Assembly (NCBI RefSeq): GCF_014207855.1
Contig: NZ_JACHKZ010000023.1
Location: forward strand, 1-64,000
Source of the DNA: Comamonas odontotermitis
Lineage (GTDB): Bacteria > Pseudomonadota > Gammaproteobacteria > Burkholderiales > Burkholderiaceae_C
DNA: 64,000 nt
Direction of reading: 5' to 3'
Shown: positions 9,833 to 18,476 of the stretch, one piece after another
Layout of the letters: the number at the start of each line of letters is the position of its first letter
Position numbering within the stretch: the stretch's first letter is position 1
Notes under the pieces: model-generated
The model's database searches: none
Seen by the model: the letters and a program-made list of their open reading frames with translations, nothing else
Told to the model about the DNA's origin: nothing
Position numbers and translations under genes: made by a program

Positions 9833-11237
9833 TGCGCCTGCCATGCGAACCATGAACCAAGAAAAGAGTTTGTTTGCCGCCCATGCGCTGCTGCCTGGCG
9901 GTTGGGCGCAGAACGTATTGCTGCGCTGGGATGCGCAAGGGCGCTTTACATCGGTGCAAGCCGATGCAGAGGCACCGCAAGGCACCATGCGGGCGGCAGG
10001 CCCGGTATTGCCGGGCATGCCCAACCTGCACTCGCACGCCTTTCAGCGTGGATTTGCGGGCTTGTCGGAGTTTCGCGGCCAGGCGCAGGACAGCTTCTGG
10101 AGCTGGCGCAATCTGATGTACCGCTTTGCCGCGCGCCTGTCGCCGCAGCACCTGGAGGCCATTGCCACCTGGCTGTATATCGAAATGCTGGAGGCGGGCT
10201 ACACCAGCGTGTGCGAGTTTCACTACCTGCACCACCAGCCCGATGGCCAGCCCTACGCGCCAGACAGCGAATTGAGCCTGGCCCTGCTGCGCGCTGCGAA
10301 AACGGCGGGCATCGGCATCACTTTGCTACCCGTGCTCTACCAGAACAGCGGCTTTGGCGGCCTGCCGCCTGGCGACGGCCAAAAGCGCTTCATCCGCAGC
10401 ACCGACAACATGCTGCGCCTGCTCGAAGCCCTGGCCCCCGCCTGCGCCGCCCAGGGCGCCGCGCTGGGCCTGGCGCCGCACTCGCTGCGCGCCGTGGCGC
10501 CCGATGCCCTCAAAGAGGCCGTGCAAGGCCTGCATGCATTGAATGCACAGGCGCCCGTCCATATCCACATCGCCGAGCAGATGGTCGAGGTGAACGCCTG
10601 CCTGCAGTGGAGCGGACAGCGCCCGGTGGCCTGGCTGCTGGAGCACATGCCGGTGGACGCGCGCTGGTGCCTGGTGCATGCCACGCACATGGACGATGCG
10701 GAATACGCCGCCGCCGCCGCTTCCCAAGCTGTTGCAGGCCTGTGCCCGCTGACCGAGGCCAATCTGGGCGACGGCATTTTCGACCTGCCGCGCTGGCAAG
10801 CCGGTGCAGGCCGCTGGGGTATTGGATCGGACAGCCACATCGGTGTGAATGCAGCGGAAGAATTGATGATGCTGGAATACAGCCAGCGGCTGCAGTCGCA
10901 GCAGCGCAATGTGGCCGCCAGTGCGCAGCAGCCGCACGTGGCCAGCCACATGATGCTCGCTGCCGTGCAGGGCGGAGCGCAGGCTGCTGGCCGCGATGTG
11001 GCGGGCCTTGCCGTGGGGCAGCAGGCCGATTGCGTTGTGCTCGACGGCGAGCACTTCGCACTCGCAGGGCTGCCGGTGGCCGAGCAGCTCGACTCGCACG
11101 TCTTTGCCTGCAGCCGCAGCAATGCGGTGGCCAGCGTCTGGGTGGCCGGGCAGTGCCAGGTTGAACAAGGCCGCCACACCCTGCACCGCAGTGCGCAGCA
11201 GGCTTTTGTCGCTGCGCGTAGTGCGCTGCTTGCCTAG
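9825..11237 (+). CDS. hutF: Formimidoylglutamate deiminase
   Basis: Up to 470 residues, amidohydrolase superfamily. It converts N-formimino-L-glutamate to N-formyl-L-glutamate and ammonia. Metal-ligand blocks are visible: PNLHSHAFQRG near the N-terminus, HIHIAEQ, LVHATHMD and IGSDSHIGVN. The GTG at 9825 has AAGGTGG nine bases upstream; ATGs at 9843 and 9852 are alternatives, and the conserved sequence begins only after the last of these. Together with hutG it forms the two-step end of histidine breakdown used instead of one-step HutG formiminoglutamase. Confidence 0.95.
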   Translation: MLDAPAMRTMNQEKSLFAAHALLPGGWAQNVLLRWDAQGRFTSVQADAEAPQGTMRAAGPVLPGMPNLHSHAFQRGFAGLSEFRGQAQDSFWSWRNLMYRFAARLSPQHLEAIATWLYIEMLEAGYTSVCEFHYLHHQPDGQPYAPDSELSLALLRAAKTAGIGITLLPVLYQNSGFGGLPPGDGQKRFIRSTDNMLRLLEALAPACAAQGAALGLAPHSLRAVAPDALKEAVQGLHALNAQAPVHIHIAEQMVEVNACLQWSGQRPVAWLLEHMPVDARWCLVHATHMDDAEYAAAAASQAVAGLCPLTEANLGDGIFDLPRWQAGAGRWGIGSDSHIGVNAAEELMMLEYSQRLQSQQRNVAASAQQPHVASHMMLAAVQGGAQAAGRDVAGLAVGQQADCVVLDGEHFALAGLPVAEQLDSHVFACSRSNAVASVWVAGQCQVEQGRHTLHRSAQQAFVAARSALLA

Positions 11238-11248
11238 GTGAAAAGCAT

Positions 11249-11333
11249 AGCTGCAGGCGCATTGTTTTATTGATTTTCATATATAAAACATTATGAAAAT
11301 CAATACAGATAAGCGCCACCAGCTCATTTTTTT
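11249..11333. repeat. Nested inverted repeat between hutF and hutG, followed by seven T
   Basis: Outer arms AGCTGCAGGCGC (11249-11260) and GCGCCACCAGCT (11313-11324) pair with two mismatches. Inner arms TATTGATTTTCAT (11268-11280) and ATGAAAATCAATA (11293-11305) pair perfectly around a 12-base AT loop. A run of seven T follows at 11327-11333. It may act as a terminator or attenuator lowering hutG relative to hutF, and it resembles the element at 35125-35205. Confidence 0.6.
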
Positions 11334-11371
11334 GATGAACAGAAGGCACGGAGAGAAAGAAGGAGCCTCAT

Positions 11372-12211
11372 ATGCATTTCGAAACCGACCGTCCGGCGTT
11401 TGAATTTCGCCAGGGAACCGCGCCTGTCCTGATCTCCTTCCCGCACGTCGGCACCTACGTGCCGCCTGCGCTGGCCGAGCGCTTCATGCCCGATGCGCGC
11501 GAGGTGCACGACACCGACTGGCACCTGCCCATCCTGTACGCCTTTGCCGAGGAGATTGGCGCCTCCACCCTGGTGGCGACGCATTCGCGCTTTGTGGTCG
11601 ACATGAACCGCCCGCCTGATGGCGCGAGCCTCTACCCCGGTCAGAGCGTGACGGGCCTGTGCCCGACCGACACCTTTGCCGACACGCCGATCTACCGCAG
11701 CAAGGAGCTGGAGCCAGACGACGCCGAGATCGCCCAACGCCGCGATGCCGTCTGGCAGCCCTACCACGACCAGCTGGCGGCTGAGCTGGCGCGCATCAAG
11801 GCGCAGCATGGCGCGGCCGGGCTGTGGGATGCGCACTCGATCCGCTCGGTACTGCCGCGCTTTTTCGAAGGCAAGCTGCCCGACCTGAACCTGGGCACCA
11901 ACAAGGGCGCCAGCTGCGCCCCCGGCCTGGGCGAGCAATTGCTGGCAGAGGCGCAAAAGAGCGCGGCGGACGGCTTTACCTCCGTGCTCAATGGTCGCTA
12001 CACCGGCGGCTATATCACGCGCCACTACGGCCAGCCTGCGCAGAATGTGCACGCCATCCAGCTGGAGATGACGCAGTGCGCCTATATGCAGGAAACCATG
12101 CCGTTCGACTACCTGCCCGGGGTGGCGGCCAAGATCCAGCCGCATGTGCGCCGCATGGTGGAAGCGCTGCTGCAGTTTGTGCAAAACAGGGCCGCTAACC
12201 ATCATTGGTAG
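11372..12211 (+). CDS. hutG: N-formylglutamate deformylase
   Basis: 279 residues, FGase family. It hydrolyses N-formyl-L-glutamate to glutamate and formate, the step after HutF. The N-terminal ISFPHVGTYVPP, the DTDWH block and VDMNRPPDGASLYPGQ are family hallmarks, and the metal ligands fall in H, D and E residues of these blocks and of LWDAHSIRS. AAGGAG lies just upstream of the ATG. hutH, hutU, hutI and hutC are not in this window. Confidence 0.95.
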   Translation: MHFETDRPAFEFRQGTAPVLISFPHVGTYVPPALAERFMPDAREVHDTDWHLPILYAFAEEIGASTLVATHSRFVVDMNRPPDGASLYPGQSVTGLCPTDTFADTPIYRSKELEPDDAEIAQRRDAVWQPYHDQLAAELARIKAQHGAAGLWDAHSIRSVLPRFFEGKLPDLNLGTNKGASCAPGLGEQLLAEAQKSAADGFTSVLNGRYTGGYITRHYGQPAQNVHAIQLEMTQCAYMQETMPFDYLPGVAAKIQPHVRRMVEALLQFVQNRAANHHW

Positions 12212-12219
12212 CAAAAACT

Positions 12220-12252
12220 GCATCTGGCGTCCAATCCATAAGCGCCGGATGC
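12220..12252. repeat. Short intergenic palindromic element after hutG
   Basis: GCATCTGGCG (12220-12229) and CGCCGGATGC (12243-12252) form a 10-bp stem with one mismatch and a 13-base loop. Both sides carry a TTGGTAG motif (around 12206 and 12260). It is probably a dispersed element and may also end the hut transcript. Confidence 0.5.
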
Positions 12253-12344
12253 TATCTATTTGGTAGTTCCTCGCTGTACCGGCATGACAGCTGAGCGCCG
12301 CCGCCTGAGCCACAGCGGCGCCAGGCGCACCACAATAGAGGGCT

Positions 12345-13796
12345 ATGACTACCCCGAGCCCTACCACCGCAGCAACTGCCCCTGGCGCTGCCTTCTGGAC
12401 CGAGTTGGAACAAGCCTTGGGCGCACAAGGCTTTGCGCGCAGCGGCGCTGATTCCATCCCCGACAAATACTGGACCGACTGGAGCGGCACCGCCCCCGTG
12501 CAGCCGCTCGCTCTGGTGCGCCCGCGCAGCACGGACGAAGTGAGCGCCTTGCTGCGCATCTGCCATGCCTACCGCGTGCCCGTGGTGCCGCAGGGCGGAT
12601 TGACGGGGCTGGCTGGCGCCGCAGTGCCGGTACCCGGCTGCGTGGCGGTGTCGATGGAGCGCATGAACGTCATCGAAGACGTGAATGCGCGCACCGGCCT
12701 GATGACCGTGCAGGCGGGTGTGACCTTGCAGGCCGTGCAAGAAGCTGCCGTGGTGGCTGGCCGTGTGTTCGGCGTGGATCTGGGCGCGCGCGGCAGCTGC
12801 CAGATTGGCGGCAATGTATCGACCAATGCGGGCGGCAACGGCGTGCTGCAGAACGGCATGATGCGCGAGCAGGTGCTGGGCCTGGAAGTGGTGCTGGCCG
12901 ACGGTACCGTGCTGCCCATGCTGCGCCCCATGCTCAAGAACAACACCGGCTATGACCTGAAGCAATTCTTCATCGGCGCAGAAGGCACCCTGGGCGTGAT
13001 CACCCGCGTGCTGCTGCGCCTGCGCCCCGCGCCGCAAGCCAAGGCCACCTGCCTGGTTGCGATGCCGGGGTTTGACGAAGCCCTGGCGGTGCTCGCACGC
13101 ATGCAATCGCGCTTTGGCAACAGCGTGGCGGCGTTCGAGCTGATGTGGAACGATTTCGTGCAGACCTCGATGCAGTGGCAAAAGCTCCAGCCCGCCTTTG
13201 CCGAGCAGCACCCGATCCTGGCGCTGATCGATGTGGACGGCAAGGACGAAGCCAGCCTGCAGGACGCCGTGGAAGCCGCCCTGGGCGAAGCGATGGAAGC
13301 GGGCGAGGTGGTGGACGCCGTGATTGCACAATCGGGCGAGCAGGCCAAAAGCCTGTGGAAGCTGCGCGAAGCCCCGGCGGAGATGACCCAGCACATGCAC
13401 CCGCCCGTCAATTTCGACGTGAGCCTGCCGCAGGTGGATATCGGTCGCTTTGCCGCCGCCTGCCGCGCTGCGTTCGACGCCCGCTGGCCCGGCCACCACA
13501 GCCTGTTCTTCGGCCACGTAGGCGACGGCAACCTGCATGTGACGACCGATGGCAAGACCATTGGCGGTGAGGACGAGGCGCTGGAAGCTGTGCTCTACGG
13601 CCTGGTGCAACAATTTCAGGGCAGCGTGTCTGCAGAGCATGGCATTGGCCTGCACAAGAAGCCATACCTGCCGTTCAGCCGCACGGCGCAAGAACTGGCA
13701 GCGATGCGTGCTATCAAATCTGCACTCGATCCCCTGGGGCTGATGAACCCGGGCAAGGTGTTCGATGGAGCTGTAGGTGACAGCGCTGTGCCATGA
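12345..13796 (+). CDS. FAD-binding oxidoreductase of the D-2-hydroxyacid dehydrogenase (GlcD/D2HGDH) family
   Basis: 483 residues. FAD_binding_4 domain about 60-200 with VVPQGGLTGLAGAAVP and GGNVSTNAGGNGVL; FAD-oxidase C-terminal domain about 230-475 with FFGHVGDGNLHV and SAEHGIGLHKKPYL. Such enzymes oxidise D-lactate, D-2-hydroxyglutarate or glycolate and pass electrons to a flavoprotein or the quinone pool. Substrate assignment is not possible from sequence. The following MFS carrier, 64 bases on, may import the substrate. Confidence 0.88.
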   Translation: MTTPSPTTAATAPGAAFWTELEQALGAQGFARSGADSIPDKYWTDWSGTAPVQPLALVRPRSTDEVSALLRICHAYRVPVVPQGGLTGLAGAAVPVPGCVAVSMERMNVIEDVNARTGLMTVQAGVTLQAVQEAAVVAGRVFGVDLGARGSCQIGGNVSTNAGGNGVLQNGMMREQVLGLEVVLADGTVLPMLRPMLKNNTGYDLKQFFIGAEGTLGVITRVLLRLRPAPQAKATCLVAMPGFDEALAVLARMQSRFGNSVAAFELMWNDFVQTSMQWQKLQPAFAEQHPILALIDVDGKDEASLQDAVEAALGEAMEAGEVVDAVIAQSGEQAKSLWKLREAPAEMTQHMHPPVNFDVSLPQVDIGRFAAACRAAFDARWPGHHSLFFGHVGDGNLHVTTDGKTIGGEDEALEAVLYGLVQQFQGSVSAEHGIGLHKKPYLPFSRTAQELAAMRAIKSALDPLGLMNPGKVFDGAVGDSAVP

Positions 13797-13816
13797 GCGC
13801 CTGCATGCTGGCTTTA

Positions 13817-13834
13817 AGAACGTAAACATGTTCT
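13817..13834. promoter_or_regulatory. Candidate operator before the MFS gene
   Basis: AGAAC and GTTCT are separated by eight bases, 26 bases before the start codon at 13861. The CATGTTCTG part also occurs in the palindrome at 51536-51558 before the other MFS carrier, so both may be read by related regulators. Confidence 0.3.
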
Positions 13835-13860
13835 GAACACAATACACATAACAAACCGCC

Positions 13861-15033
13861 ATGAACCGCTCCATCGCCTGGCTGGCCTTGTGCCAGGGCT
13901 TGTTTCTCACCAACAACGTGGTGTTCATCGCCATCAATGGCCTCGTGGGCCTGCACCTGGCGCCCGCATCCTGGATGGCGACCTTGCCGGTGATGGGCTA
14001 TGTGGTGGGTGGCGCGCTTTCCACGCCGCTGGTGGCCAGGAGCCAGGCGCGGCTGGGGCGGCAGGGCTCGTTCCAGCTGGGCCTGCTGGTGGCGCTGGGG
14101 TCGGCGGCGCTGTGTGCGCTGGCGGCGTACTGGCAGCATTTTGTGCTGCTGTGCCTGTCTACCCTGGTGGCGGGCTACTACAGTGCCAATGGCCAGCTTT
14201 ACCGCTTTGCGGCGGCCGAGCTGGTGGCGCCCGCCCAGCGCGACAAGGCCATCTCGCTGGTGCTGGCGGGCGGGCTGATCGGCGCGGTGCTGGGCCCGGG
14301 CCTGGCCAGCGCCACGCGCACCATGTTTGCCACGCCGTTTCTGGGCGCTTACCTGGCCTTGATGGTGGTGGCGGTCGTGTCGATGGGGCTCATGCGCCTG
14401 GTGCGCTTTGCACCGCAGGCAGCAGGCGCAGGGGCTGGCAGCGCGCCGCAGCGCACGGTGGGCGAGCTGCTCCGGCAACCGGGCTTTGCCGTGGCCACCC
14501 TGGCGGCTGCGGCCAGCTACGGCGTCATGAACCTGCTGATGGCCGCCACGCCGCTGGCCATGGACGTGTGCGGTTTCGATTTCAGCGCCGCCGCAGGCGT
14601 GCTGCAGTGGCATGTGATCGGCATGTTTGCCCCGGGCTTTTTCACCGGTCATCTGATCAAGCGCTTTGGCGTGATGCAGGTCATGTTTGCAGGTGTGGTG
14701 CTCAATGCCATCTGCGTGGGCATTGCGCTCTCGGGCCAGACCGTGATGCATTTCACACTGGCGCTCAGCCTGCTGGGCGTGGGCTGGAATTTTCTGTTCA
14801 CCGGCAGCACCACCTTGGCCGTGCAGAACTACCGCCCCGAGGAAAAGGACCGTGCGCAGGCCTGCATCAACTTCTTCGTGTTTGCCACCATGGCGGTGAC
14901 CTCGTTCGCCTCGGGCGCGCTGGTCACCAGCCAGGGCTGGAACATGCTCAACCTGGGCTCCATCGTGCCGCTGGTGGTGACCGCGCTGGCCATGGGGTGG
15001 CTGGTATGGCGGCAGAAGAGGGCGGCTGCCTGA
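13861..15033 (+). CDS. MFS transporter
   Basis: 390 residues, alanine- and leucine-rich, with about 12 predicted membrane segments. The N-terminal half includes LCQGLFLTNNVVFIAINGLVG and a loop RSQARLGRQG between helices 2 and 3. The second half begins near residue 205. The substrate is unknown. The 64-base spacing after the FAD oxidoreductase suggests co-transcription, or its own promoter in the gap. Confidence 0.85.
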   Translation: MNRSIAWLALCQGLFLTNNVVFIAINGLVGLHLAPASWMATLPVMGYVVGGALSTPLVARSQARLGRQGSFQLGLLVALGSAALCALAAYWQHFVLLCLSTLVAGYYSANGQLYRFAAAELVAPAQRDKAISLVLAGGLIGAVLGPGLASATRTMFATPFLGAYLALMVVAVVSMGLMRLVRFAPQAAGAGAGSAPQRTVGELLRQPGFAVATLAAAASYGVMNLLMAATPLAMDVCGFDFSAAAGVLQWHVIGMFAPGFFTGHLIKRFGVMQVMFAGVVLNAICVGIALSGQTVMHFTLALSLLGVGWNFLFTGSTTLAVQNYRPEEKDRAQACINFFVFATMAVTSFASGALVTSQGWNMLNLGSIVPLVVTALAMGWLVWRQKRAAA

Positions 15034-15126
15034 GCCAGGCGCTGTTCTGGTATGAAATGGGGCTCTGGCGCACTACTGACGCACGTATTAACTATCAAAT
15101 TGGTAGCGGTATGAATGCAAATGGAT

Positions 15127-15173
15127 CATTTGTTCCAAAAAATATTTAAAAAATAACAAATGCTCCTTATACT
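15127..15173 (+). promoter_or_regulatory. Promoter with overlapping palindrome before the aminotransferase
   Basis: TATACT (15168-15173) is a good -10 hexamer, and TTTAAA lies at 17-base spacing as a weak -35 (15145-15150). CATTTGTT (15127-15134) and AACAAATG (15155-15162) are perfect 8-bp inverted arms that overlap the promoter, an arrangement expected of a repressor site. Transcription would start near 15180 and leave a leader of about 150 bases. Confidence 0.5.
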
Positions 15174-15217
15174 GTGCGCATGGCCGTCAGCACAGGGCCG
15201 GCGCCGCATCGCAAATG

Positions 15218-15314
15218 CCGTTTCTCAATCAAAGGAGTACGCGAAGGCGAAGTGAAGACAGTGCTGTAGCACGGCGAACGCCGCCGACAAAGTCATCGTT
15301 TGATTTAGAAACGG
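15218..15314 (+). promoter_or_regulatory. Structured 5' leader of the aminotransferase gene
   Basis: CCGTTTCTCAATCAAA (15218-15233) and TTTGATTTAGAAACGG (15299-15314) pair at 15 of 16 positions across a 65-base interior. The interior holds a small hairpin (GTGC-TGTA-GCAC). The closing arm ends four bases before the ribosome-binding site (AAGGAG at 15318-15323). The left arm is followed by its own AAAGGAG. I cannot match it to a named riboswitch class. Confidence 0.5.
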
Positions 15315-15333
15315 AATAAGGAGTGCTTCAATC

Positions 15334-16680
15334 ATGAGCCATGTCATCCATCGTTCTCTGGCCAAGGTTCCGCTCGTTGCTGTGGGCGGCAAGGGTGTTC
15401 AGCTGTTTGACAAGGCGGGCAAGGCCTATATCGATGCCAGCGGCGGCGCGGCCGTCTCTTGCCTGGGCCATGCCCAGCCGGATGTGATGGCTGCCATGCA
15501 CCGCCAGATTGACCAGCTGGCCTATGCGCACACCAGTTTCTTCACGACCGAGGTGCAGGAAGAGCTGGCCGACCACCTGGTCGCCCACGCGCCTGCGGGC
15601 ATGACGGACGTGTACTTCGTCTCGGGCGGCTCGGAAGCGGTGGAAGCCGCGCTGAAAATGGCGCGCCAGTATTTTGTGGAGATCGGCCAGCCCGAGCGCA
15701 CGCACTTTGTCGCGCGCCGCCAAAGCTACCATGGCAACACCCTGGGTGCGCTGGCCGTTGGCGGCAACGAATGGCGCCGCAAGCAGTTTGCGCCCATCCT
15801 GATGGATGTGGGCCGCGTGGCGCCCGCCTACGAATACCGTGACCGCCGCGCAGACGAAAGCCAGCAGGCCTACACAGCGCGCCTGCTGGCCGAGATTGAC
15901 GCCAAATTCCAGGAACTGGGCACCGACAAGGTGATTGCCTTTGTCGCCGAGCCCGTGGTGGGCGCCACCCTGGGCGCGATAGCGGCACCCGCTGGCTATT
16001 GGACGGGTCTGCGCGCGCTGTGCGACCGCTACGGCATTCTGTTGATCGCCGACGAGGTGATGTGCGGCATGGGCCGTACCGGCAGCCTGCATGCGGTGGA
16101 GCAGGAGGGCATCAGCCCTGATTTGATGACCATTGCCAAAGGCCTGGGCGGTGGCTACCAGCCGATTGGTGCTGTGCTCGCGCAAGGCCGGATTGTGGAG
16201 GCCATGCGCAAGGGCAGCGGACTGTTCCAGCACGGCCACACCTATATCGGCCACCCGATGGCTGCGGCTGCGGCGCTGGCGGTGCAGAAGGTGATTCAGC
16301 GCGACCAGCTGATGCCGCAGGTGCTGGCGCGGGGCGCATACCTGCAAAAGCAGCTGCATGCCCGCTTTGACACGAACCCGCATGTCGGTGATATTCGTGG
16401 CCGGGGCCTGTTCTGGGGCGTGGAGCTGGTGCAGGACAAGGACAGCAAGGCGCCTTTTGACGCGGCGCTCAAGCTCCATGCCCAGATCAAGGCGCAGGCC
16501 ATGGCCAATGGCGTGCTGTGCTACCCGATGGGTGGCACGATCGATGGCAAGCATGGCGACCATATCCTGCTGGCGCCGCCGTTCATCATCAGTGAATCCG
16601 AGCTGGACCAGGTGGTGGAGCGCCTGGGTGACGCCATCGATACCGTGCTGGCGCGGAATGGCGCTACAGCGGCTGCATAA
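15334..16680 (+). CDS. Class III pyridoxal-phosphate aminotransferase
   Basis: 448 residues, full-length for the acetylornithine/GABA/omega-amino-acid transaminase group. Visible features are GGSEAVEAALKMARQY (cofactor phosphate region), SYHGNTLGALAVGG, LLIADEVMCGMGRTG (Asp contacting the pyridine nitrogen) and the Schiff-base lysine K269 in TIAKGLGGGYQPIGA. It moves an amino group from an amine or amino acid to a keto acid. The natural donor cannot be named. The strong leader structure suggests metabolite or post-transcriptional control. The next gene follows after 23 bases. Confidence 0.92.
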   Translation: MSHVIHRSLAKVPLVAVGGKGVQLFDKAGKAYIDASGGAAVSCLGHAQPDVMAAMHRQIDQLAYAHTSFFTTEVQEELADHLVAHAPAGMTDVYFVSGGSEAVEAALKMARQYFVEIGQPERTHFVARRQSYHGNTLGALAVGGNEWRRKQFAPILMDVGRVAPAYEYRDRRADESQQAYTARLLAEIDAKFQELGTDKVIAFVAEPVVGATLGAIAAPAGYWTGLRALCDRYGILLIADEVMCGMGRTGSLHAVEQEGISPDLMTIAKGLGGGYQPIGAVLAQGRIVEAMRKGSGLFQHGHTYIGHPMAAAAALAVQKVIQRDQLMPQVLARGAYLQKQLHARFDTNPHVGDIRGRGLFWGVELVQDKDSKAPFDAALKLHAQIKAQAMANGVLCYPMGGTIDGKHGDHILLAPPFIISESELDQVVERLGDAIDTVLARNGATAAA

Positions 16681-16703
16681 ACGTACAGGAAAAGCCCCTC
16701 GCA

Positions 16704-17270
16704 ATGACATCTGCCAACGACCGCATGCCACCCTTGCCGCAAGAGGCCTGGAGCGAAGAACAGCGCCGCTATGCGCAACCCATCATCGACGGCCCACGCG
16801 GCGCGCTGATCTCGCCCTTTGTTCCCCTGCTGCGCAGCCCCGAGCTGATGGACCATACGCAGCGCCTGGGCGAATACCTGCGCTACCGCAGCGCGATTGG
16901 CGTGCGCCTGACCGAGCTGGCCATTCTGGTGACTGCGCGCCAGTGGACGCAGCAGGTGGAATGGGCAATTCATGCGCCGATCGCATTGCGCGAAGGCGTG
17001 GCGCAGGCCACCATTGATGCGGTGGCCGCTGGCAAGCGGCCCTCTGCCATGCCCGAGGACGAAGCCGTGGTGCATGATTTTTGCATCGAGCTGCACCAGG
17101 CGCGCCAGGTGAGCGACGCCACCTGGGCAAAGGCCCAGCAGCTGTTCGGCGACAAGGGCGTGATGGACTTGATTGGCATCAATGGTTACTACAGCCTGCT
17201 GTCCATGGTGATGAATGCCGCGCGCACCACGGTGCCCGCGTCTTCGCAGGCGCCATTGCCTGCTTTGTGA
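16704..17270 (+). CDS. Carboxymuconolactone decarboxylase-like protein (AhpD fold)
   Basis: 188 residues. The block RLTELAILVTARQWTQQVEW followed by AIHAPIALREGV matches the CMD domain. The redox CxxC motif of AhpD peroxidase partners is absent, since QQVEWAIH occupies that position, so a peroxidase role is unlikely. Relatives act as lactone decarboxylases or have no known role. It is probably co-transcribed with the aminotransferase. Confidence 0.85.
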   Translation: MTSANDRMPPLPQEAWSEEQRRYAQPIIDGPRGALISPFVPLLRSPELMDHTQRLGEYLRYRSAIGVRLTELAILVTARQWTQQVEWAIHAPIALREGVAQATIDAVAAGKRPSAMPEDEAVVHDFCIELHQARQVSDATWAKAQQLFGDKGVMDLIGINGYYSLLSMVMNAARTTVPASSQAPLPAL

Positions 17271-17324
17271 TTGGGGCGGCATGCGGCCGCTCCACAATCC
17301 GTAGCGCATGCAATAGAAAAGCGC

Positions 17325-17885
17325 ATGGCCGACAATAAGGCCATGCGCTTTTCTGCCCCTGATTCCAATGATTCCCGCATCATCCGCCCGCTGGCGCTGG
17401 CCGACCTTGAAGGCTTGATGCAGGTGCAGGAGGCCTGCTACGGCAGGCACTACATGGAGAGTGCGGAGGTCTATCGCGCCCGCATCGCCAGCCGCATGCA
17501 ATGCTCGCTGGTGGCCGTGCAGGGGGATACCGTGCTGGCCTACCTGGCGGCTTATCGCTCCGCCCTGGGACGTGTCACACCCATACACGGCGCGTTTGAA
17601 GACTATGAAGCTCCCGACACCCTGTATCTGCACGACATGGCCGTGAGCCCTGATTGTGCGGGCCAGGGGCTGGCATCGGCGCTGCTGGATGCGCTTTGGC
17701 ACAGTGCGCGCAGCTGGTCTCCCCGCCACTCTGCGTTGGTATCGGTGCAGGGCTCGCAGGATTACTGGCGCCGCAAAGGCTATGCGCTGCATACGGGCCT
17801 GTCCGATGCTGACGCCGCAGCCGTGCGCGGCTATGGCGAAGATGCGGTGTACATGGTGCAGCCATACAGCGGCCAGGGCTGTTGA
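17325..17885 (+). CDS. GNAT family N-acetyltransferase
   Basis: About 186 residues. The acetyl-CoA binding motif A is seen as LHDMAVSPDCAGQGLASALLDAL, in two readable parts (LHDMAVSPDC, then GQGLASALL). The start at 17325 is chosen because the conserved fold begins shortly after; ATG 17343 and an upstream TTG at 17271 are alternatives. The acceptor substrate is unknown. It ends just before a strong hairpin terminator. Confidence 0.82.
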   Translation: MADNKAMRFSAPDSNDSRIIRPLALADLEGLMQVQEACYGRHYMESAEVYRARIASRMQCSLVAVQGDTVLAYLAAYRSALGRVTPIHGAFEDYEAPDTLYLHDMAVSPDCAGQGLASALLDALWHSARSWSPRHSALVSVQGSQDYWRRKGYALHTGLSDADAAAVRGYGEDAVYMVQPYSGQGC

Positions 17886-17890
17886 AACGC

Positions 17891-17920
17891 AAAGGCCAGC
17901 GCATGGCTGGCCTTTTCTTT
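17891..17920. terminator. Bidirectional intrinsic terminator between convergent genes
   Basis: AAAGGCCAGC (17891-17900) and GCTGGCCTTT (17906-17915) form a perfect 10-bp stem with a 5-base loop, followed by TTTTCTTTT-like sequence. It sits between the GNAT gene and the reverse-strand PepSY gene and can serve both. Confidence 0.85.
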
Positions 17921-17963
17921 TGGATGCTCTGCTGTTGGCAGAGCACGGGCGTGCAGGGAGGGC

Positions 17964-18476
17964 TTACTGCTTGATGGTGCCGTCAACCGCGTTGACGCGC
18001 ACTTCCACCAGCTTGCTGTTGGCGTCGATGATCTTCACGTCATAGCTCAGCACGCCCAGGTGGTCGTCCAGATCCACTTCCACGGCCTTGCCAGCCGTGT
18101 GCTTGAGTGCAGTGGCAATTGCTTCGTTGATACCGATCTTGGCGGTGGCCAGGCGGTCGGTGTACTTCTTCTTGGCAGCGCCTTCGTCCTTGGTTTCCAG
18201 CATCTTGGAGGCGTCGAGCGCGCTGAACTTCAGCTGGGTCTCGTGGTTTTGCGCATTGATGCCCTTGAACTCATAGATCGGCTGCTTTTTCTTCATGTCG
18301 ATCTCGGCCTCCACCACCTTGAGCCCGTGCTGGGTCTGTACGGTATCAATGGCTTGCGATAGATCAATGGCAGCGGCCTGAGCGGCTGCCAGCTTGTCTG
18401 CGGTGCTGGCAGATGCCGCCAGCGAAGACAGGCCCAGGGCCAAAGCGATGGCGGCAGTACGAATGCGATATTGCAT
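17964..18476 (-). CDS. Exported PepSY-domain protein
   Basis: 170 residues. The signal peptide ends near ASASA (about residue 24). It carries two PepSY-like repeats, about residues 28-85 ([20 protein letters not shown]) and 110-170 ([20 protein letters not shown], ending [10 protein letters not shown]). PepSY proteins are periplasmic and proposed to modulate peptidases or metal-linked systems; the function here is unknown. AAAGGATC sits upstream of the chosen ATG at 18476. It is divergent from transketolase. Confidence 0.85.
   Translation of the reverse strand: MQYRIRTAAIALALGLSSLAASASTADKLAAAQAAAIDLSQAIDTVQTQHGLKVVEAEIDMKKKQPIYEFKGINAQNHETQLKFSALDASKMLETKDEGAAKKKYTDRLATAKIGINEAIATALKHTAGKAVEVDLDDHLGVLSYDVKIIDANSKLVEVRVNAVDGTIKQ

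Noticed and set aside
8372-10024. 550-codon reverse open frame over the ABC ATPase and hutD
   Set aside because: Shadow of two well-supported genes; composition typical of antisense reading.
12252-13937. 561-codon reverse open frame over the FAD oxidoreductase
   Set aside because: Shadow; the forward gene has the full FAD-binding signatures.
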